From CAVPKN01 sp963832835 (lineage in GTDB: Bacteria; Chlamydiota; Chlamydiia; Chlamydiales; JAAKFR01): 64,000 bases of DNA. Where the stretch lies: the NCBI GenBank assembly GCA_963832835.1, contig CAWHVD010000001.1, positions 1,178,001 to 1,242,000 of the forward strand, read 5' to 3'. This document shows, in pieces, positions 1-9,041 of the stretch. The notes beneath the pieces are model-generated. The model searched no databases, was not told the origin of the DNA, and saw only the letters and a program-made list of their open reading frames with translations. The position numbers and the translations under genes were made by a program. Positions within the stretch are counted from its first letter, which is position 1; each line of letters opens with the position of its first letter.

Positions 1-279
1 GAATTTCTGACTTTCGATCTTGAGTAATCGCCTCCATCTCCACGTAGCAGCGATCATCTTTTCTACCAGTAATCCATCTAAAGGCCCCTCTGGGCTGAGA
101 TTCCAATATACCGCTTCCTTAAAGGATGCGAGGTCCTCCGCTAGCTCACTTTTAATCAAAAGATTTTGGGCAAGAAAACCATGTTTGATCGCGTTCCGAC
201 TTGCAATCAACTTTCCATCGATTGTTTTAGGATCTCCTTTCAACGCATTTTTTCGGTTATACCAATCCTCAAAACAGGT
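1..279 (-). pseudogene. Partial conserved hypothetical protein (N-R-x-N-A / N-A-x-K-H-G family), lacks a normal start
   Basis: The minus strand is open from the left edge of the window up to an in-frame TAG at 280-282. The translation contains NRKNALKGDPKTIDGK and then SRNAIKHGFLAQ. This pattern is typical of a widespread family of small proteins of unknown role whose N-termini read like ANRANAxxSTGPxTxxGK...NALKHGL. The gene continues beyond the window. No ATG, GTG or suitably placed TTG lies between the stop and the conserved motif, so the gene is either 5'-truncated or frameshifted upstream. The family assignment is by eye; the function is unknown. Confidence 0.45.
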
Positions 280-374
280 CTAGGAATATAGGATTTTACT
301 TGTATTAAAGTTATTTTGTATGCAAATTTTTTTTGCATCAATGATGTGTATCGGAAATTTAGAAGGAAGTTGAA

Positions 375-2450
375 ATGTCTGCTGCTGTCAGTGAAAACAA
401 TGGAATACACCTAGTTTTTGAATCCTTACATTCAAAATTGAGACCTGAGCTGATTCTTAATCGATTGTCAATAATAGATCTTCTTAATTTTAGCAGGGCC
501 TCTGTTACTTCTCATCGATGTGTAAATGATTCTCTGGTTTCAGTTAATCGCGTGCTTGCGACTCGTTATCTTTTCCGAAAGATTTTTGCTTCAACTCGAG
601 AGTGGGAGTTGACTCATTTTTTTTTGACTCGCCTTGGGCTCTATTGTCAATCAACGCAGCCACTTCTGATAGAGCTTGCAATCCATCCTTCTTATAACGC
701 AATCAACATCCAAAAAATCGTCTATAAGTATGCCGAAATGTATCCATCCTCGATTCCAGAGATTGTGAACATATGGAAGCAGGGCGGCTGTTGCAAGCCT
801 GCACAAGAAGAGGACAATTTTTTTATATCTCTTTATGAGCGTATTTTTAAAAATTTCGAAGACCAGAAACCTCTTCACTGGAGCACACGAATCTATGATG
901 CTGTAGACATTACTCCTTTCTTAAAAACGTGGGCTAGGAAAGCCCCCAAAGCTATCAACACTATCTGGAATATCTCGCAAGGATTGGGTCTTTCATCATG
1001 GGATTTGGGCCGTCTATATAAAGACCTCACGTTAGTATCTGCTTCTTTGACATCGAAAAAAAATCCTTATAAAGCATTTTTATCAATAATTAAGATAGTC
1101 TCTAAGGATGCAATTTTTAGTAGAATTGCGGACGCATGTGATGAATTTGCAATGGCTACAATTAAACAAAATCCAAGTCGCTGCGAAGAGGTCTTTGGCC
1201 TGTTGCGGGACACTGTTTATGCCCATAGGAATGTAGCAGAAGGTGGGAATCTCGGGAGTTATCTGGCCGATTTTTTCATTGAATGGATCCTAGATCAGCC
1301 AGATCGTGCTAATTACATATTTTCCCTTATCAGAGAAAACAGGATCTACTTGCGTTGGAGCGCATCTCAAAAATGTGAGCTTACTAGTAATTTACTGATC
1401 AATTGGAGTAAGCGTCAGCCCTTAATGAGTCAAAAATTGTTGAAATATGCCATGGATGATACATTGTTACCCGCAGATAAAATTCAAAGAGATTGTAGTG
1501 ATCGCTCGCGTGGAGAACTTGCAGAACATTTATTGATGACTTGGGCTGAAAACTCAAAAAAACTGGGACCAATCTTTTCTTTTATTGGTATGCACAAACA
1601 CCGATTATTTTTGAAAGAGTCCGGTAATCTTTTTGGCAGCACAATGAGCGGGTTGCTAAAAATATGGCTTGCTAGGAAACCTTCGGATTTCAAAAAAATC
1701 TGTGCCTTTGTAGTTCAGGAACACCATCTTTTTACGATTGGCTTACACTACCATTGGCAATCTGCTCTTAAATTTTTGAAGTATGAACAGGTAAGATTAC
1801 ACCCTGAGCGATGTACGAGTGTTCTTAATTGGTTTTCTCAAATTCCTCTGAATCCGCAGAATGGCTATGGAGAAGAAATGGGGCCTATGTATGCCAATCA
1901 ATGTCGAACTATTGATTGTGGGCGGGTGTTAAAAATAGCATCTGATCAAATGCCAGAACAAGGGGAGAAGATGTTGTCATTGCTTTCAAACTCGACCTAT
2001 TTCCCAGCAGAGAACTGTGTACCTTATATTGCACTTGATTTAGTACACAAATGGGTACGTGCCCTCCCCAATCAAGCTCATGCAATTATGGAACATGTGT
2101 ATGATATGCATTTGTTCCCTGATATCCAGCAGCGCAACCAAGCCGTTGTTACAATAATCAAGGAATGGATGATTCACAACCCTCCCATAATCCGTGCCTG
2201 TGCTGAAGAAACAAATATTTGTCCTCTGCAATCATGGAACTATACGCAGATTTTAGAGGATCTTCAAGAAAAAGAGCAGGGCCTTCCGGAGGCTTTTCAC
2301 CCCAGCGTTAGTTTGTGTCTCTCAGGGATTGCTTTGCATGAGGGAGTTGAGTGTTTTAAAAAGGTTGTTTCTGGATTAACAACTATAGAGACACCTAATA
2401 CTCAGGTTCTCAACAGTGTCTTAACAGATTTAATAGAGGCTCAGTTGTGA
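375..2450 (+). CDS. Large alpha-helical W-x4-P repeat protein, unknown function
   Basis: This 691-residue protein starts at an ATG preceded by AAGGAAG. I recognise no named family. Residues 20-60 (RPELILNRLSIIDLLNFSRA) resemble the start of an F-box-like helical segment, but weakly. From about residue 186 a motif recurs: hydrophobic-hydrophobic-x-x-Trp-x4-Pro followed by an amphipathic helix. The Trp is at 186, 304, 344, 431, 486, 560 and 598, with Pro five residues later each time, and Trp390 lacks the Pro. Spacing is mostly 38-55 residues, which suggests an alpha-solenoid. There is no signal peptide or clear membrane segment. It stands alone with an AT-rich upstream region. An effector or scaffold role is only a guess. 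Confidence 0.8.
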   Translation: MSAAVSENNGIHLVFESLHSKLRPELILNRLSIIDLLNFSRASVTSHRCVNDSLVSVNRVLATRYLFRKIFASTREWELTHFFLTRLGLYCQSTQPLLIELAIHPSYNAINIQKIVYKYAEMYPSSIPEIVNIWKQGGCCKPAQEEDNFFISLYERIFKNFEDQKPLHWSTRIYDAVDITPFLKTWARKAPKAINTIWNISQGLGLSSWDLGRLYKDLTLVSASLTSKKNPYKAFLSIIKIVSKDAIFSRIADACDEFAMATIKQNPSRCEEVFGLLRDTVYAHRNVAEGGNLGSYLADFFIEWILDQPDRANYIFSLIRENRIYLRWSASQKCELTSNLLINWSKRQPLMSQKLLKYAMDDTLLPADKIQRDCSDRSRGELAEHLLMTWAENSKKLGPIFSFIGMHKHRLFLKESGNLFGSTMSGLLKIWLARKPSDFKKICAFVVQEHHLFTIGLHYHWQSALKFLKYEQVRLHPERCTSVLNWFSQIPLNPQNGYGEEMGPMYANQCRTIDCGRVLKIASDQMPEQGEKMLSLLSNSTYFPAENCVPYIALDLVHKWVRALPNQAHAIMEHVYDMHLFPDIQQRNQAVVTIIKEWMIHNPPIIRACAEETNICPLQSWNYTQILEDLQEKEQGLPEAFHPSVSLCLSGIALHEGVECFKKVVSGLTTIETPNTQVLNSVLTDLIEAQL

Positions 2451-2535
2451 TCAGGGAGTGTATGAAGAAATGTTTGACATTGCTTGGAACCCTATCCAGA
2501 GCCTACCTATGCTTTGCCCATCGCATTTGCTTGTT

Positions 2536-3396
2536 CTATTGCAGATAGATTCCGTGGTTTTGAAGCTCTTCTTCTAACGTTTCTGGATGGATAAAATGAA
2601 TGCCTTGGATACCGAGGCTTTCAGCTGCTTGTACATTGGCATTTTGATCATCGATGAAAAGGATTTCTTCTGGGTGAAGGGATAACTGGTGGAGGAGGAT
2701 TCTGAAAGCTCGGGGATCGGGTTTCTTCACTTTTATTTCGTAGGAAAGCAACGCAGGCTGAAAGAGGGTATAGTAGCCCAAACTACGAATAATGGCTGCA
2801 TGCTGTTTGGTGACGTTAGAGAGTAATGCGACCTGGTAACCTTCTCCCTTCAACTTAAAAATGGCATTGATTGTCTGGGGAATAGCCTGCAAGGCGCAAG
2901 CTTGTGCAGCTTGAAATTGCGACAGCCAATCGGAGGATAGAAGTACGTTTAAAGAAGCGGTGTACTGCTGCCAAAATTGCATTTCATTACCCTCTTCCTT
3001 CAGATGGGTGGCCCATGCGTGAAGAAGCAAGGTCGCCTCCTCTTTGGAAATGGGAAAAGAATCCATCATAAACTGGGCTAGCTGCGTGTGGTCTACAGTG
3101 GCAACTACTCCACCAAAATCAAAGACGACGGCTTTAATGGTAGGTGAGGCAGCGAAAAGCGCTCCTATATGTGTAAGAATCAGCACGAAAAGAGACCCAA
3201 CTGCAAAACTCCTGACCTTGGGGAAATCGAAGATTTTGGGGACAATTTTCATGCCCAGCTTGGCTGGCCATGCCGCACAGGCGAGAACGTACCTGGCAGA
3301 GTAGGCGAGGAAGCGCGGTGAAAATTGTCGCCACATGAACGCTTTTACAAGAATCAGGAGTTTTGCAATTGGCTCAAGAAGAAAGAAGCTTTTCAT
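2536..3396 (-). CDS. HAD superfamily hydrolase with N-terminal membrane segment
   Basis: This 286-residue protein has a haloacid-dehalogenase-type domain from about residue 88 to the end. Motif I is VFDFGGVV (Asp93, with Gly in place of the second Asp, as in the epoxide-hydrolase-like subgroup). Motif II is LLSNVT, the motif III lysine is in KVKKPDPRAF, and motif IV is FIDD. The first 85 residues are unusual: basic, then a hydrophobic stretch at about 64-83 that could be a signal anchor, which would put the enzyme at the membrane. The substrate is unknown; phosphatase or dehalogenase activity are the family options. Its start overlaps the nadK stop by four bases, so the two are translationally coupled. 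Confidence 0.85.
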   Translation of the reverse strand: MKSFFLLEPIAKLLILVKAFMWRQFSPRFLAYSARYVLACAAWPAKLGMKIVPKIFDFPKVRSFAVGSLFVLILTHIGALFAASPTIKAVVFDFGGVVATVDHTQLAQFMMDSFPISKEEATLLLHAWATHLKEEGNEMQFWQQYTASLNVLLSSDWLSQFQAAQACALQAIPQTINAIFKLKGEGYQVALLSNVTKQHAAIIRSLGYYTLFQPALLSYEIKVKKPDPRAFRILLHQLSLHPEEILFIDDQNANVQAAESLGIQGIHFIHPETLEEELQNHGIYLQ

Positions 3397-4268
3397 TCGC
3401 GATCTTCTGTGCGGTGGTTCATTTGACTATAGCGGATCTGTCCTGACCAACCCAGTTTTGTGCGCAGCGTTGAGAAGTAGTCGGTTCGTTCCAGGTTAAT
3501 CATTTTAAAGGTCCGATCCGATTTGAAGATGGTGAAGGTTTCCCCGCTATGCATGGAGTAGTGGGAAAAGCCATCGTAGGTAATCTCTACTGGATCATAA
3601 GAGCTCAAATACTGTACCTGAATCATTTGTTTGGGCATCAAAACGATGGGGCGGTTGGAGATGGTGTGGGGACTGATGGGTGTGATGACAAATGCATTGA
3701 GATCAGGGGTGAGGATAGGTCCACCGGCTGCTAAGGAGTAGGCGGTCGAGCCTGAGGGGGTTGCTACAATGATACCGTCGGCTGAGAAGGTATTGAGATA
3801 ATTACCATCCACTGAGATGCTGAGGTCGATCAGGCTGGGATTGCGGGAACGGTGAATAACGATGTCATTGACGGCAAAGCACTTTTCACCTGAAATGGTG
3901 TGTCCTTCCATCATCACACGTTCTTCTGTCATGAAACGGCCAGCTATTAAGTCTTCTAAGCTTGGATAGAGATCGGAGAGGGGGATATCGGCCATAAAGC
4001 CAAGATGCCCTAGATTGATCCCTAAAATTGGCGCTTCGAGGTGGGGGAAATGGTGGACTAATCTTAAGATGGTACCATCACCACCCAAAGAGATGAGGCA
4101 ATAGATCGACTCAGCGGGGACCGAGGAGAGAGGGGGAACGCCTAGCTCCTGTGATTCTTCATCACGAGCCACTACGGTCACTTTCTTGTCATGAAGAAAA
4201 TCGGTGATCTGACGAGCGATCGTACACGATTCTCGTTTCTTCATATTCGCGAAAAGAGCGATGATCAT
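3393..4268 (-). CDS. nadK: NAD kinase
   Basis: This 291-residue cytoplasmic enzyme phosphorylates NAD to NADP. The diagnostic GGDGT is at residues 62-66, NLGHLGF follows at about 85-91, and the C-terminal domain has SADGIIVATPSGSTAYSLAA at about 162-181. The length matches the bacterial family. It is the first gene of a two-gene unit with the HAD protein (ATGA overlap) and lies 165 bp downstream of dxs on the same strand. That gap contains a nested inverted repeat, so transcription may or may not be continuous with the xse-dxs block. Confidence 0.95.
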   Translation of the reverse strand: MIIALFANMKKRESCTIARQITDFLHDKKVTVVARDEESQELGVPPLSSVPAESIYCLISLGGDGTILRLVHHFPHLEAPILGINLGHLGFMADIPLSDLYPSLEDLIAGRFMTEERVMMEGHTISGEKCFAVNDIVIHRSRNPSLIDLSISVDGNYLNTFSADGIIVATPSGSTAYSLAAGGPILTPDLNAFVITPISPHTISNRPIVLMPKQMIQVQYLSSYDPVEITYDGFSHYSMHSGETFTIFKSDRTFKMINLERTDYFSTLRTKLGWSGQIRYSQMNHRTEDRE

Positions 4269-4329
4269 ATCTTATTTTTTTTGTAACAGACTCTTTGGAG
4301 GGAAGTGCAAAACTCTATCTGCCTCGTCT

Positions 4330-4393
4330 ATTTACTCTCAGACATTTGCCTTTGGCAAACTGCCTGTTTAAATAAATGCTCCTGAGAGCAAAT
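4330..4393. repeat. Nested palindromic sequence between dxs and nadK
   Basis: Outer arms ATTTACTCTCAG (4330-4341) and CTGAGAGCAAAT (4382-4393) are complementary except at one position. An inner perfect hairpin, TTTGCC-TTT-GGCAAA, lies at about 4345-4359. A further GGCC-TTC-GGCC hairpin sits at 4401-4411. No T-run follows on the minus strand, so an intrinsic terminator is not certain. It may be an mRNA processing structure or a small palindromic repeat. Confidence 0.5.
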
Positions 4394-4432
4394 ATCCCGA
4401 GGCCTTCGGCCCCAAAAATATACAAAGTCGAT

Positions 4433-6367
4433 TTAAAGCGAGTCATGCAGCTCTCTTTTTGTATTGAACGAGAAGTGGGCCAATATGCGCAAGAGCATTT
4501 TTTCGGGTGTAAGTCCAAGCTCATGCAGTAATTCGGGATAGCTTCCCTGTTCGATAAAGGCTTCGGGGATCCCAAAATTGAGAGACTGCACATGGCCAAA
4601 ATCGTGCGAGAGCAAAAAGTCGTTGATTTCAGTGCCGAGGCCCCCTTTTAGCGAATGTTCTTCAAGAGTTACAACCCGGTTGTGCGTTAAAAAGAGTTTG
4701 CCAAAAAGATCTGTATCGAGAGGTTTGATAAAGATTGGATCGACAACCATGGAGGAGATCCCTTTTTCCATCAGCTTTTCACGTAGTTTTAATGCATCGA
4801 GGAATTGGTGGCCGAGAGCGACAATTAAAAGATCGGTTCCTTCAGCTAAGATCTCGGCTTTTCCAAGAGGACGTGTTTGCACAGCATCTGTCTCTTCATC
4901 CGTTGTAATGTTGGGATAGCGGATTGCCACAGGTCTTTGCCAACTGAAACTGGAAAATAAGAGCTCTTTTAAAAGCTGACCATTGCGTGGTTGGCAGATG
5001 ACCATATTGGGCATAGCTCTTAAAAAGCTCATTTCATAAATTCCATGATGGGTAGCCCCATCACCTGTGGCTAAGCCTGCCCTATCAACAGCAAATACGA
5101 CAGGGATTTCCTGAAGGCAGACATCTTGGAAGAGATTGTCAAGAGCACGTTGAAAAAACGTGGAGTAAATGGAACAGACAACTTTGACTTGACCTGTTTT
5201 CGCAAGGCCTCCTGCGAATGTGACAGCATGTCCCTCTGCTATACCTACATCAAAGAAGCGGTTAGGGAACCGGTCTTTGAAAGTGTCTAGGCAGGATCCT
5301 AAGCTCATGGCAGGAGTAATGACGGCAAGATGCGGGTTTTTCTCTCCCATTTCCACAATGTACTTTCCAAATAGCTTAGGAAATGTGGGCTTTTTAGTAG
5401 GCGAGGGATGGAATTCACAGGTTTTAGGGTCAAATGGCTTGACGCCGTGAAAAGTGATTGGGTCGCTCTCGGCCTGTTTCATACCCTGCCCTTTTTTGGT
5501 GAAAAGGTGCACGATGACGGGCATGGGAAGGTCTTTGATCGCAGCAAATACCTCAGTCATTTTTTTCAAATCATGTCCATCGATCGGCCCGATGTAGGAG
5601 AGGCCAAACTGCTCAAAAAATGAGGCAGAGCTCACTAGATTTTTTACCGATTCGGCAAGAAGTTGGCCTTGTTTGGCAAGCTTTGTACCGTAGATGGGGA
5701 TTTTCGAAACGATCGTGTCCAGCTCATGGGCCAATTTGCTAGTTGTGGGGTTACTCAAAAGGCGGCTGAGGATGTGCTTAATCCCTCCCACATTGTGAGA
5801 GATCGACATCTCATTGTCATTCAAAATGAGAATAAAGCGCGAGAGATCCTTGTGGATGTTATTCAGAGCCTCCAAAGAGAGACCGCAGGTGAGAGTCGCA
5901 TCGCCGATAATCGGGATGATGTGCTCGGTGCTGCCTACAATGTCGCGACCTTTGGCGAGTCCAAGCGCGAGTGATAAGGCAGTGCCTGCATGCCCAGCGT
6001 AGAAATGGTCGTGTTCCGATTCTTTGGGGTGTGCAAATCCACTGAGTCCTTTGTAGGAGCGGATCTGATCAAATTGTTGGTTATTTCTCCCTGTTACCAA
6101 CTTATGGGTGTAGGTTTGGTGACTGACATCAAAGACGAGTTTATCTAAAGGAGATTCAAAAACATGATGGAGGGCCAAGGTCAGTTCAACGCTGCCTAGA
6201 TTAGAGGCTAAATGGCCTCCGGTAACTGAAAGAACCTGGATAATGCGGCACCGCACTTCAGAAGCGAGTTGCTCGAGTTCGGGCACAGATAGGTTTTTGA
6301 GATCTGTAGGAGAGTCAATATTTTCGAGAATTGTCAATTGAGCGCCTCTTGAAAGGATTCCATGCAC
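4433..6367 (-). CDS. dxs: 1-deoxy-D-xylulose-5-phosphate synthase
   Basis: This thiamine-diphosphate enzyme condenses pyruvate and glyceraldehyde-3-phosphate to DXP, the first step of the MEP isoprenoid route. The 644 residues show YTHKLVTGR and HAGTALSLALGLAKGRD. The ThDP site reads IIGDATLTCGLSLEALNN (GDA rather than the usual GDG). The pyrimidine-domain motifs are AVDRAGLATGDGATHHG and CQPRNG, followed by a transketolase C-terminal domain. The ATG at 6367 gives a 34-bp overlap with xseB. A TTG ten codons later (6337) would overlap the xseB TGA as TTGA, and family alignments start near there, so 634 residues is possible. It is the third gene of xseA-xseB-dxs. Confidence 0.96.
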   Translation of the reverse strand: MHGILSRGAQLTILENIDSPTDLKNLSVPELEQLASEVRCRIIQVLSVTGGHLASNLGSVELTLALHHVFESPLDKLVFDVSHQTYTHKLVTGRNNQQFDQIRSYKGLSGFAHPKESEHDHFYAGHAGTALSLALGLAKGRDIVGSTEHIIPIIGDATLTCGLSLEALNNIHKDLSRFILILNDNEMSISHNVGGIKHILSRLLSNPTTSKLAHELDTIVSKIPIYGTKLAKQGQLLAESVKNLVSSASFFEQFGLSYIGPIDGHDLKKMTEVFAAIKDLPMPVIVHLFTKKGQGMKQAESDPITFHGVKPFDPKTCEFHPSPTKKPTFPKLFGKYIVEMGEKNPHLAVITPAMSLGSCLDTFKDRFPNRFFDVGIAEGHAVTFAGGLAKTGQVKVVCSIYSTFFQRALDNLFQDVCLQEIPVVFAVDRAGLATGDGATHHGIYEMSFLRAMPNMVICQPRNGQLLKELLFSSFSWQRPVAIRYPNITTDEETDAVQTRPLGKAEILAEGTDLLIVALGHQFLDALKLREKLMEKGISSMVVDPIFIKPLDTDLFGKLFLTHNRVVTLEEHSLKGGLGTEINDFLLSHDFGHVQSLNFGIPEAFIEQGSYPELLHELGLTPEKMLLRILAHFSFNTKRELHDSL

Positions 6368-6594
6368 GGTTTGCCCTCTGCATCCAATTCAAGCTCGCCA
6401 TCTCTTTTTTTGATCAACATTTCGATTTTAGCCTCTGCACTATTCAACTTTTGTGAGCATCCTGCAATGAGGCGGTCTGCCTCTTCATATAATTTGAGAG
6501 ATTCATCCAAAGAAACATTACCCGAGTTCATCTTTTCCAGGATCTCTTCCAAACGGGAAAATGAACGTTCAAAATTAAATTCTTGTTCCATCAA
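6334..6594 (-). CDS. xseB: Exodeoxyribonuclease VII small subunit
   Basis: This 86-residue protein is the small helical subunit of exonuclease VII, which degrades single-stranded DNA together with XseA. The conserved core FERSFSRLEEILEKMNSGNVSL (given here as two helices, residues about 7-28) and the following LDESLKLYEEADRLI match the family, as does the length. It overlaps the end of xseA by 20 bp and the start of dxs, indicating a tightly coupled operon. Confidence 0.92.
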   Translation of the reverse strand: MMEQEFNFERSFSRLEEILEKMNSGNVSLDESLKLYEEADRLIAGCSQKLNSAEAKIEMLIKKRDGELELDAEGKPCMESFQEALN

Positions 6595-7918
6595 CTACCT
6601 CAACGTTCACTTCGCCATCTGAAAGGAGGGCGCACAATTTTTGACCAGGAGATAACTCCAGAGATGATACTATAACCGAACTCTTATTTTCGGCAAAGAG
6701 GATGGAGTATCCTCGTTTTAAGACATTTTTTGGGTCGAGGGCTTGTAGCCTTTGGACCACCTCTTTCAGTTTTTGTTTTTTCATGTGAAGCTGGTGAAGG
6801 GCTATTGTTTCCCCTCGTTTTTCATAAGACCTAAGTCTCGTGCGGCACAAGGCAATCTGCGCTGTAGGCTTTAAAGCTTCCTGCTGCTTTTGTCTGCCCG
6901 AGAGCAAAAAGCGCCTCCTGAGCAACGCATTGCACATTTTTTCATCGAGCTTGCATTTGACCTCATCGAGCTTTTGTAATGGCCCTGCTAGCAATGCGTA
7001 GGGTGTATTCAATAAAGGATGACGCAAGTAGCCTGTCAATTGGGCGCGAACGCGCTTGAGCTGGTGAGAGAGGGCGTAAGTTAAATTTTTCCTTGCTCGA
7101 ATAAGGAAGGCGCTGTGCTGGGCAGTTTCCGCAGAAATGATTTCCGCCGCCGCAGAGGGCGTGGGGGCGCGTACATCGGCGACGAAATCGGCAATAGTCA
7201 CATCGGTCTCATGGCCGACGGCTGATACGATGGGAATAGAGCTCTCAAAAATGGCCTTTGCGACATTTTCATCATTAAAAGCCCAGAGGTCTTCGAGACT
7301 GCCGCCACCTCTTCCTACGATGAGCACATCGGCAAGTTGATATGTGTTGAAATCTTGAATGGCACGGGCGATTTCAAGGGGAGCTTCCACCCCTTGGACC
7401 CGGACCGGATAAAGAATCAAATGAAAACCGGGGAAGCGACGGGAAAGGACTGTGATGATATCTCGGATCACCGCCCCTGTAGGACTGGTGACAACTCCGA
7501 TGGTGCGGGGAAAAGCGGGCAGCGGCTTTTTCCTATCCCTGTCAAACCAGCCGAGGCTATGGAGTTTTTTCTTGAGGGCTTCTAGCTTCAGCAGAAGTTC
7601 GCCGATTCCCATATAATCAAGGGAACGGACAATCATTTGGTATTTCCCATGAGGGGCATAGACTGACAGCCCCCCTCTAACGATCACCTGATCGCCCTCT
7701 TTCGGCGGTCGTTTGAGCGTTTGGCACTGGGGGCGGAACATGACAGCCCCCACTTTAGCACCGGCATCTTTCAGATCAAAGTAGAGGTGGCCGCTAGATT
7801 GCATTTTGGCATTGCTAATCTCTCCTTGAACAGTGAGATGCGCAAAGCGCGGTTCAAGTTGATTTTTGATTGCCGAAGTGAGGGCACTGACTGTGATAGG
7901 AGTTGACGTTTCGCTCAT
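6575..7918 (-). CDS. xseA: Exodeoxyribonuclease VII large subunit
   Basis: This 447-residue catalytic subunit of exonuclease VII has an N-terminal OB-fold (about 5-100, including HLTVQGEISNAKMQSSGHLYFDLKD in the family style) and then the nuclease region. That region has RTIGVVTSPTGAVIRDI, RGGGSLEDLWAFNDE and SAVGHETDVTIADFVADVRA. A helical C-terminus follows. It is the first gene of the minus-strand xseA-xseB-dxs unit and is divergent from tpiA with only 38 bp between start codons, so the two promoters must overlap or lie within coding sequence. Confidence 0.96.
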   Translation of the reverse strand: MSETSTPITVSALTSAIKNQLEPRFAHLTVQGEISNAKMQSSGHLYFDLKDAGAKVGAVMFRPQCQTLKRPPKEGDQVIVRGGLSVYAPHGKYQMIVRSLDYMGIGELLLKLEALKKKLHSLGWFDRDRKKPLPAFPRTIGVVTSPTGAVIRDIITVLSRRFPGFHLILYPVRVQGVEAPLEIARAIQDFNTYQLADVLIVGRGGGSLEDLWAFNDENVAKAIFESSIPIVSAVGHETDVTIADFVADVRAPTPSAAAEIISAETAQHSAFLIRARKNLTYALSHQLKRVRAQLTGYLRHPLLNTPYALLAGPLQKLDEVKCKLDEKMCNALLRRRFLLSGRQKQQEALKPTAQIALCRTRLRSYEKRGETIALHQLHMKKQKLKEVVQRLQALDPKNVLKRGYSILFAENKSSVIVSSLELSPGQKLCALLSDGEVNVEVVDGTRI

Positions 7919-7956
7919 GAATGTGCTATGAGTATGGATTATTTTTCAGAGGACAC

Positions 7957-8757
7957 ATGTCTCAAAAACCTTTGTCTCAAGAACCTTGTCGCCCAGTCAT
8001 CATTGCCGGCAACTGGAAAATGTACAAGACCATTGATGAATCTGTAAATTACATAGAGACTTTAACACCCCTAATTTCGAAAAGTCAAGCAACCGTTTAC
8101 CTCGCAGTTCCCTTCACGGCCATTTCCCGGGCTGCCCAGAAGGCTAAGGAGCTGGAAGCTCCTCTTAAAATCGGTGCGCAAAACATGAACGATGCAACTG
8201 AAGGTGCCTTTACAGGTGAAATTGCAGCTCGGATGCTCGTAGATGCGGGAGCCGAGTTTGTCATTCTAGGTCACTCTGAAAGACGCCATCTTTTTCAAGA
8301 AACCGATGCTCTTATCAATAAAAAAGTGAAACGCGCTCTATCATCCAAACTTCCAGCTATTGTTTGCGTCGGCGAGACTCTTGAAGAGCGTACTGAGGGG
8401 CGTTTCGATGAGGTTTTAAAACAACAAATTCTTCAAAGCTTGAAGGGGTTGACTGCCAAAATGGTCGGTTCCCTTATTCTTGCTTATGAGCCTGTTTGGG
8501 CAATTGGAACGGGAAAAGTAGCCCAGCCCGAAGATGCCGCAGCCGCTCATCAGTTTTGTCGCGCAGTCATCGCCGAAAAATGGGGAGAAAAAACAGCCGG
8601 CAAGCTTCCCATCTTATATGGCGGTTCAGTAAAGCCCGAAAATGCAGCCGACTTGATCTCTCAAGACAATGTCGACGGTCTTTTGGTCGGAGGGGCTTCA
8701 CTTGACCCTCAAAGTTTTAGTCAGATTATCAACTCCTATCAAGGAACATCAGTATGA
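7957..8757 (+). CDS. tpiA: Triosephosphate isomerase
   Basis: This glycolytic TIM-barrel enzyme interconverts dihydroxyacetone phosphate and glyceraldehyde-3-phosphate. I chose the ATG at 7957 (266 residues) because CAGAGGA lies just upstream and the product then runs quickly into IIAGNWKMYK. An in-frame ATG at 7921 has no ribosome site. Catalytic His is in LGHSERR and catalytic Glu in AYEPVWAIGTGKVA; the phosphate-binding loop is LYGGSVKPENA. Its stop overlaps secG by four bases. It supplies the substrate pool used by Dxs, encoded divergently. Confidence 0.97.
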   Translation: MSQKPLSQEPCRPVIIAGNWKMYKTIDESVNYIETLTPLISKSQATVYLAVPFTAISRAAQKAKELEAPLKIGAQNMNDATEGAFTGEIAARMLVDAGAEFVILGHSERRHLFQETDALINKKVKRALSSKLPAIVCVGETLEERTEGRFDEVLKQQILQSLKGLTAKMVGSLILAYEPVWAIGTGKVAQPEDAAAAHQFCRAVIAEKWGEKTAGKLPILYGGSVKPENAADLISQDNVDGLLVGGASLDPQSFSQIINSYQGTSV

Positions 8758-9041
8758 CCATTGTCTACTATCTTTTTGTTTTTCTCTTTTTGCTTATCTC
8801 TATGATTTTGTGTTTTGTCATCCTTATTCAAGAAAGCAAAAGTTCGGGTCTCGGAGCCTCTTTTGGAGGGGACTCTGGCGATTCGCTGTTCGGCACATCC
8901 ACACCCGAGATCTTAAAACAAATCACCGCATGGCTTGCCATCATTTTTTTGGGTAGTTGCATTCTGCTCTCGGCATGGACAGGGGCAATGGGGCGCCCAA
9001 AACAATCTTCTCGCCCAAATGTGGAGGCGATTGAAGCGTGA
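8754..9041 (+). CDS. secG: Preprotein translocase subunit SecG
   Basis: This 95-residue inner-membrane protein is part of the SecYEG translocon. It has two hydrophobic segments (about 3-24 and 56-76) separated by the conserved ILIQESKSSGLGASFGGDSG stretch, with QESK and GLGASFGG diagnostic for the family. The C-terminus is short and basic. ATGA overlap with tpiA upstream and GTGA overlap with def downstream place it in a tpiA-secG-def operon. Confidence 0.94.
   Translation: MTIVYYLFVFLFLLISMILCFVILIQESKSSGLGASFGGDSGDSLFGTSTPEILKQITAWLAIIFLGSCILLSAWTGAMGRPKQSSRPNVEAIEA

Noticed and set aside
20..283. Plus-strand frame of 87 residues at the left edge
   Set aside because: The opposite strand carries a recognisable conserved family, so this frame is its shadow.
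4315..4599. 94-residue minus-strand frame over the dxs end
   Set aside because: It overlaps dxs in another frame and runs through palindromic intergenic DNA; no ribosome site or family.
7921..7956. Upstream ATG for tpiA
   Set aside because: No ribosome site; the ATG at 7957 has CAGAGGA and matches the family start.
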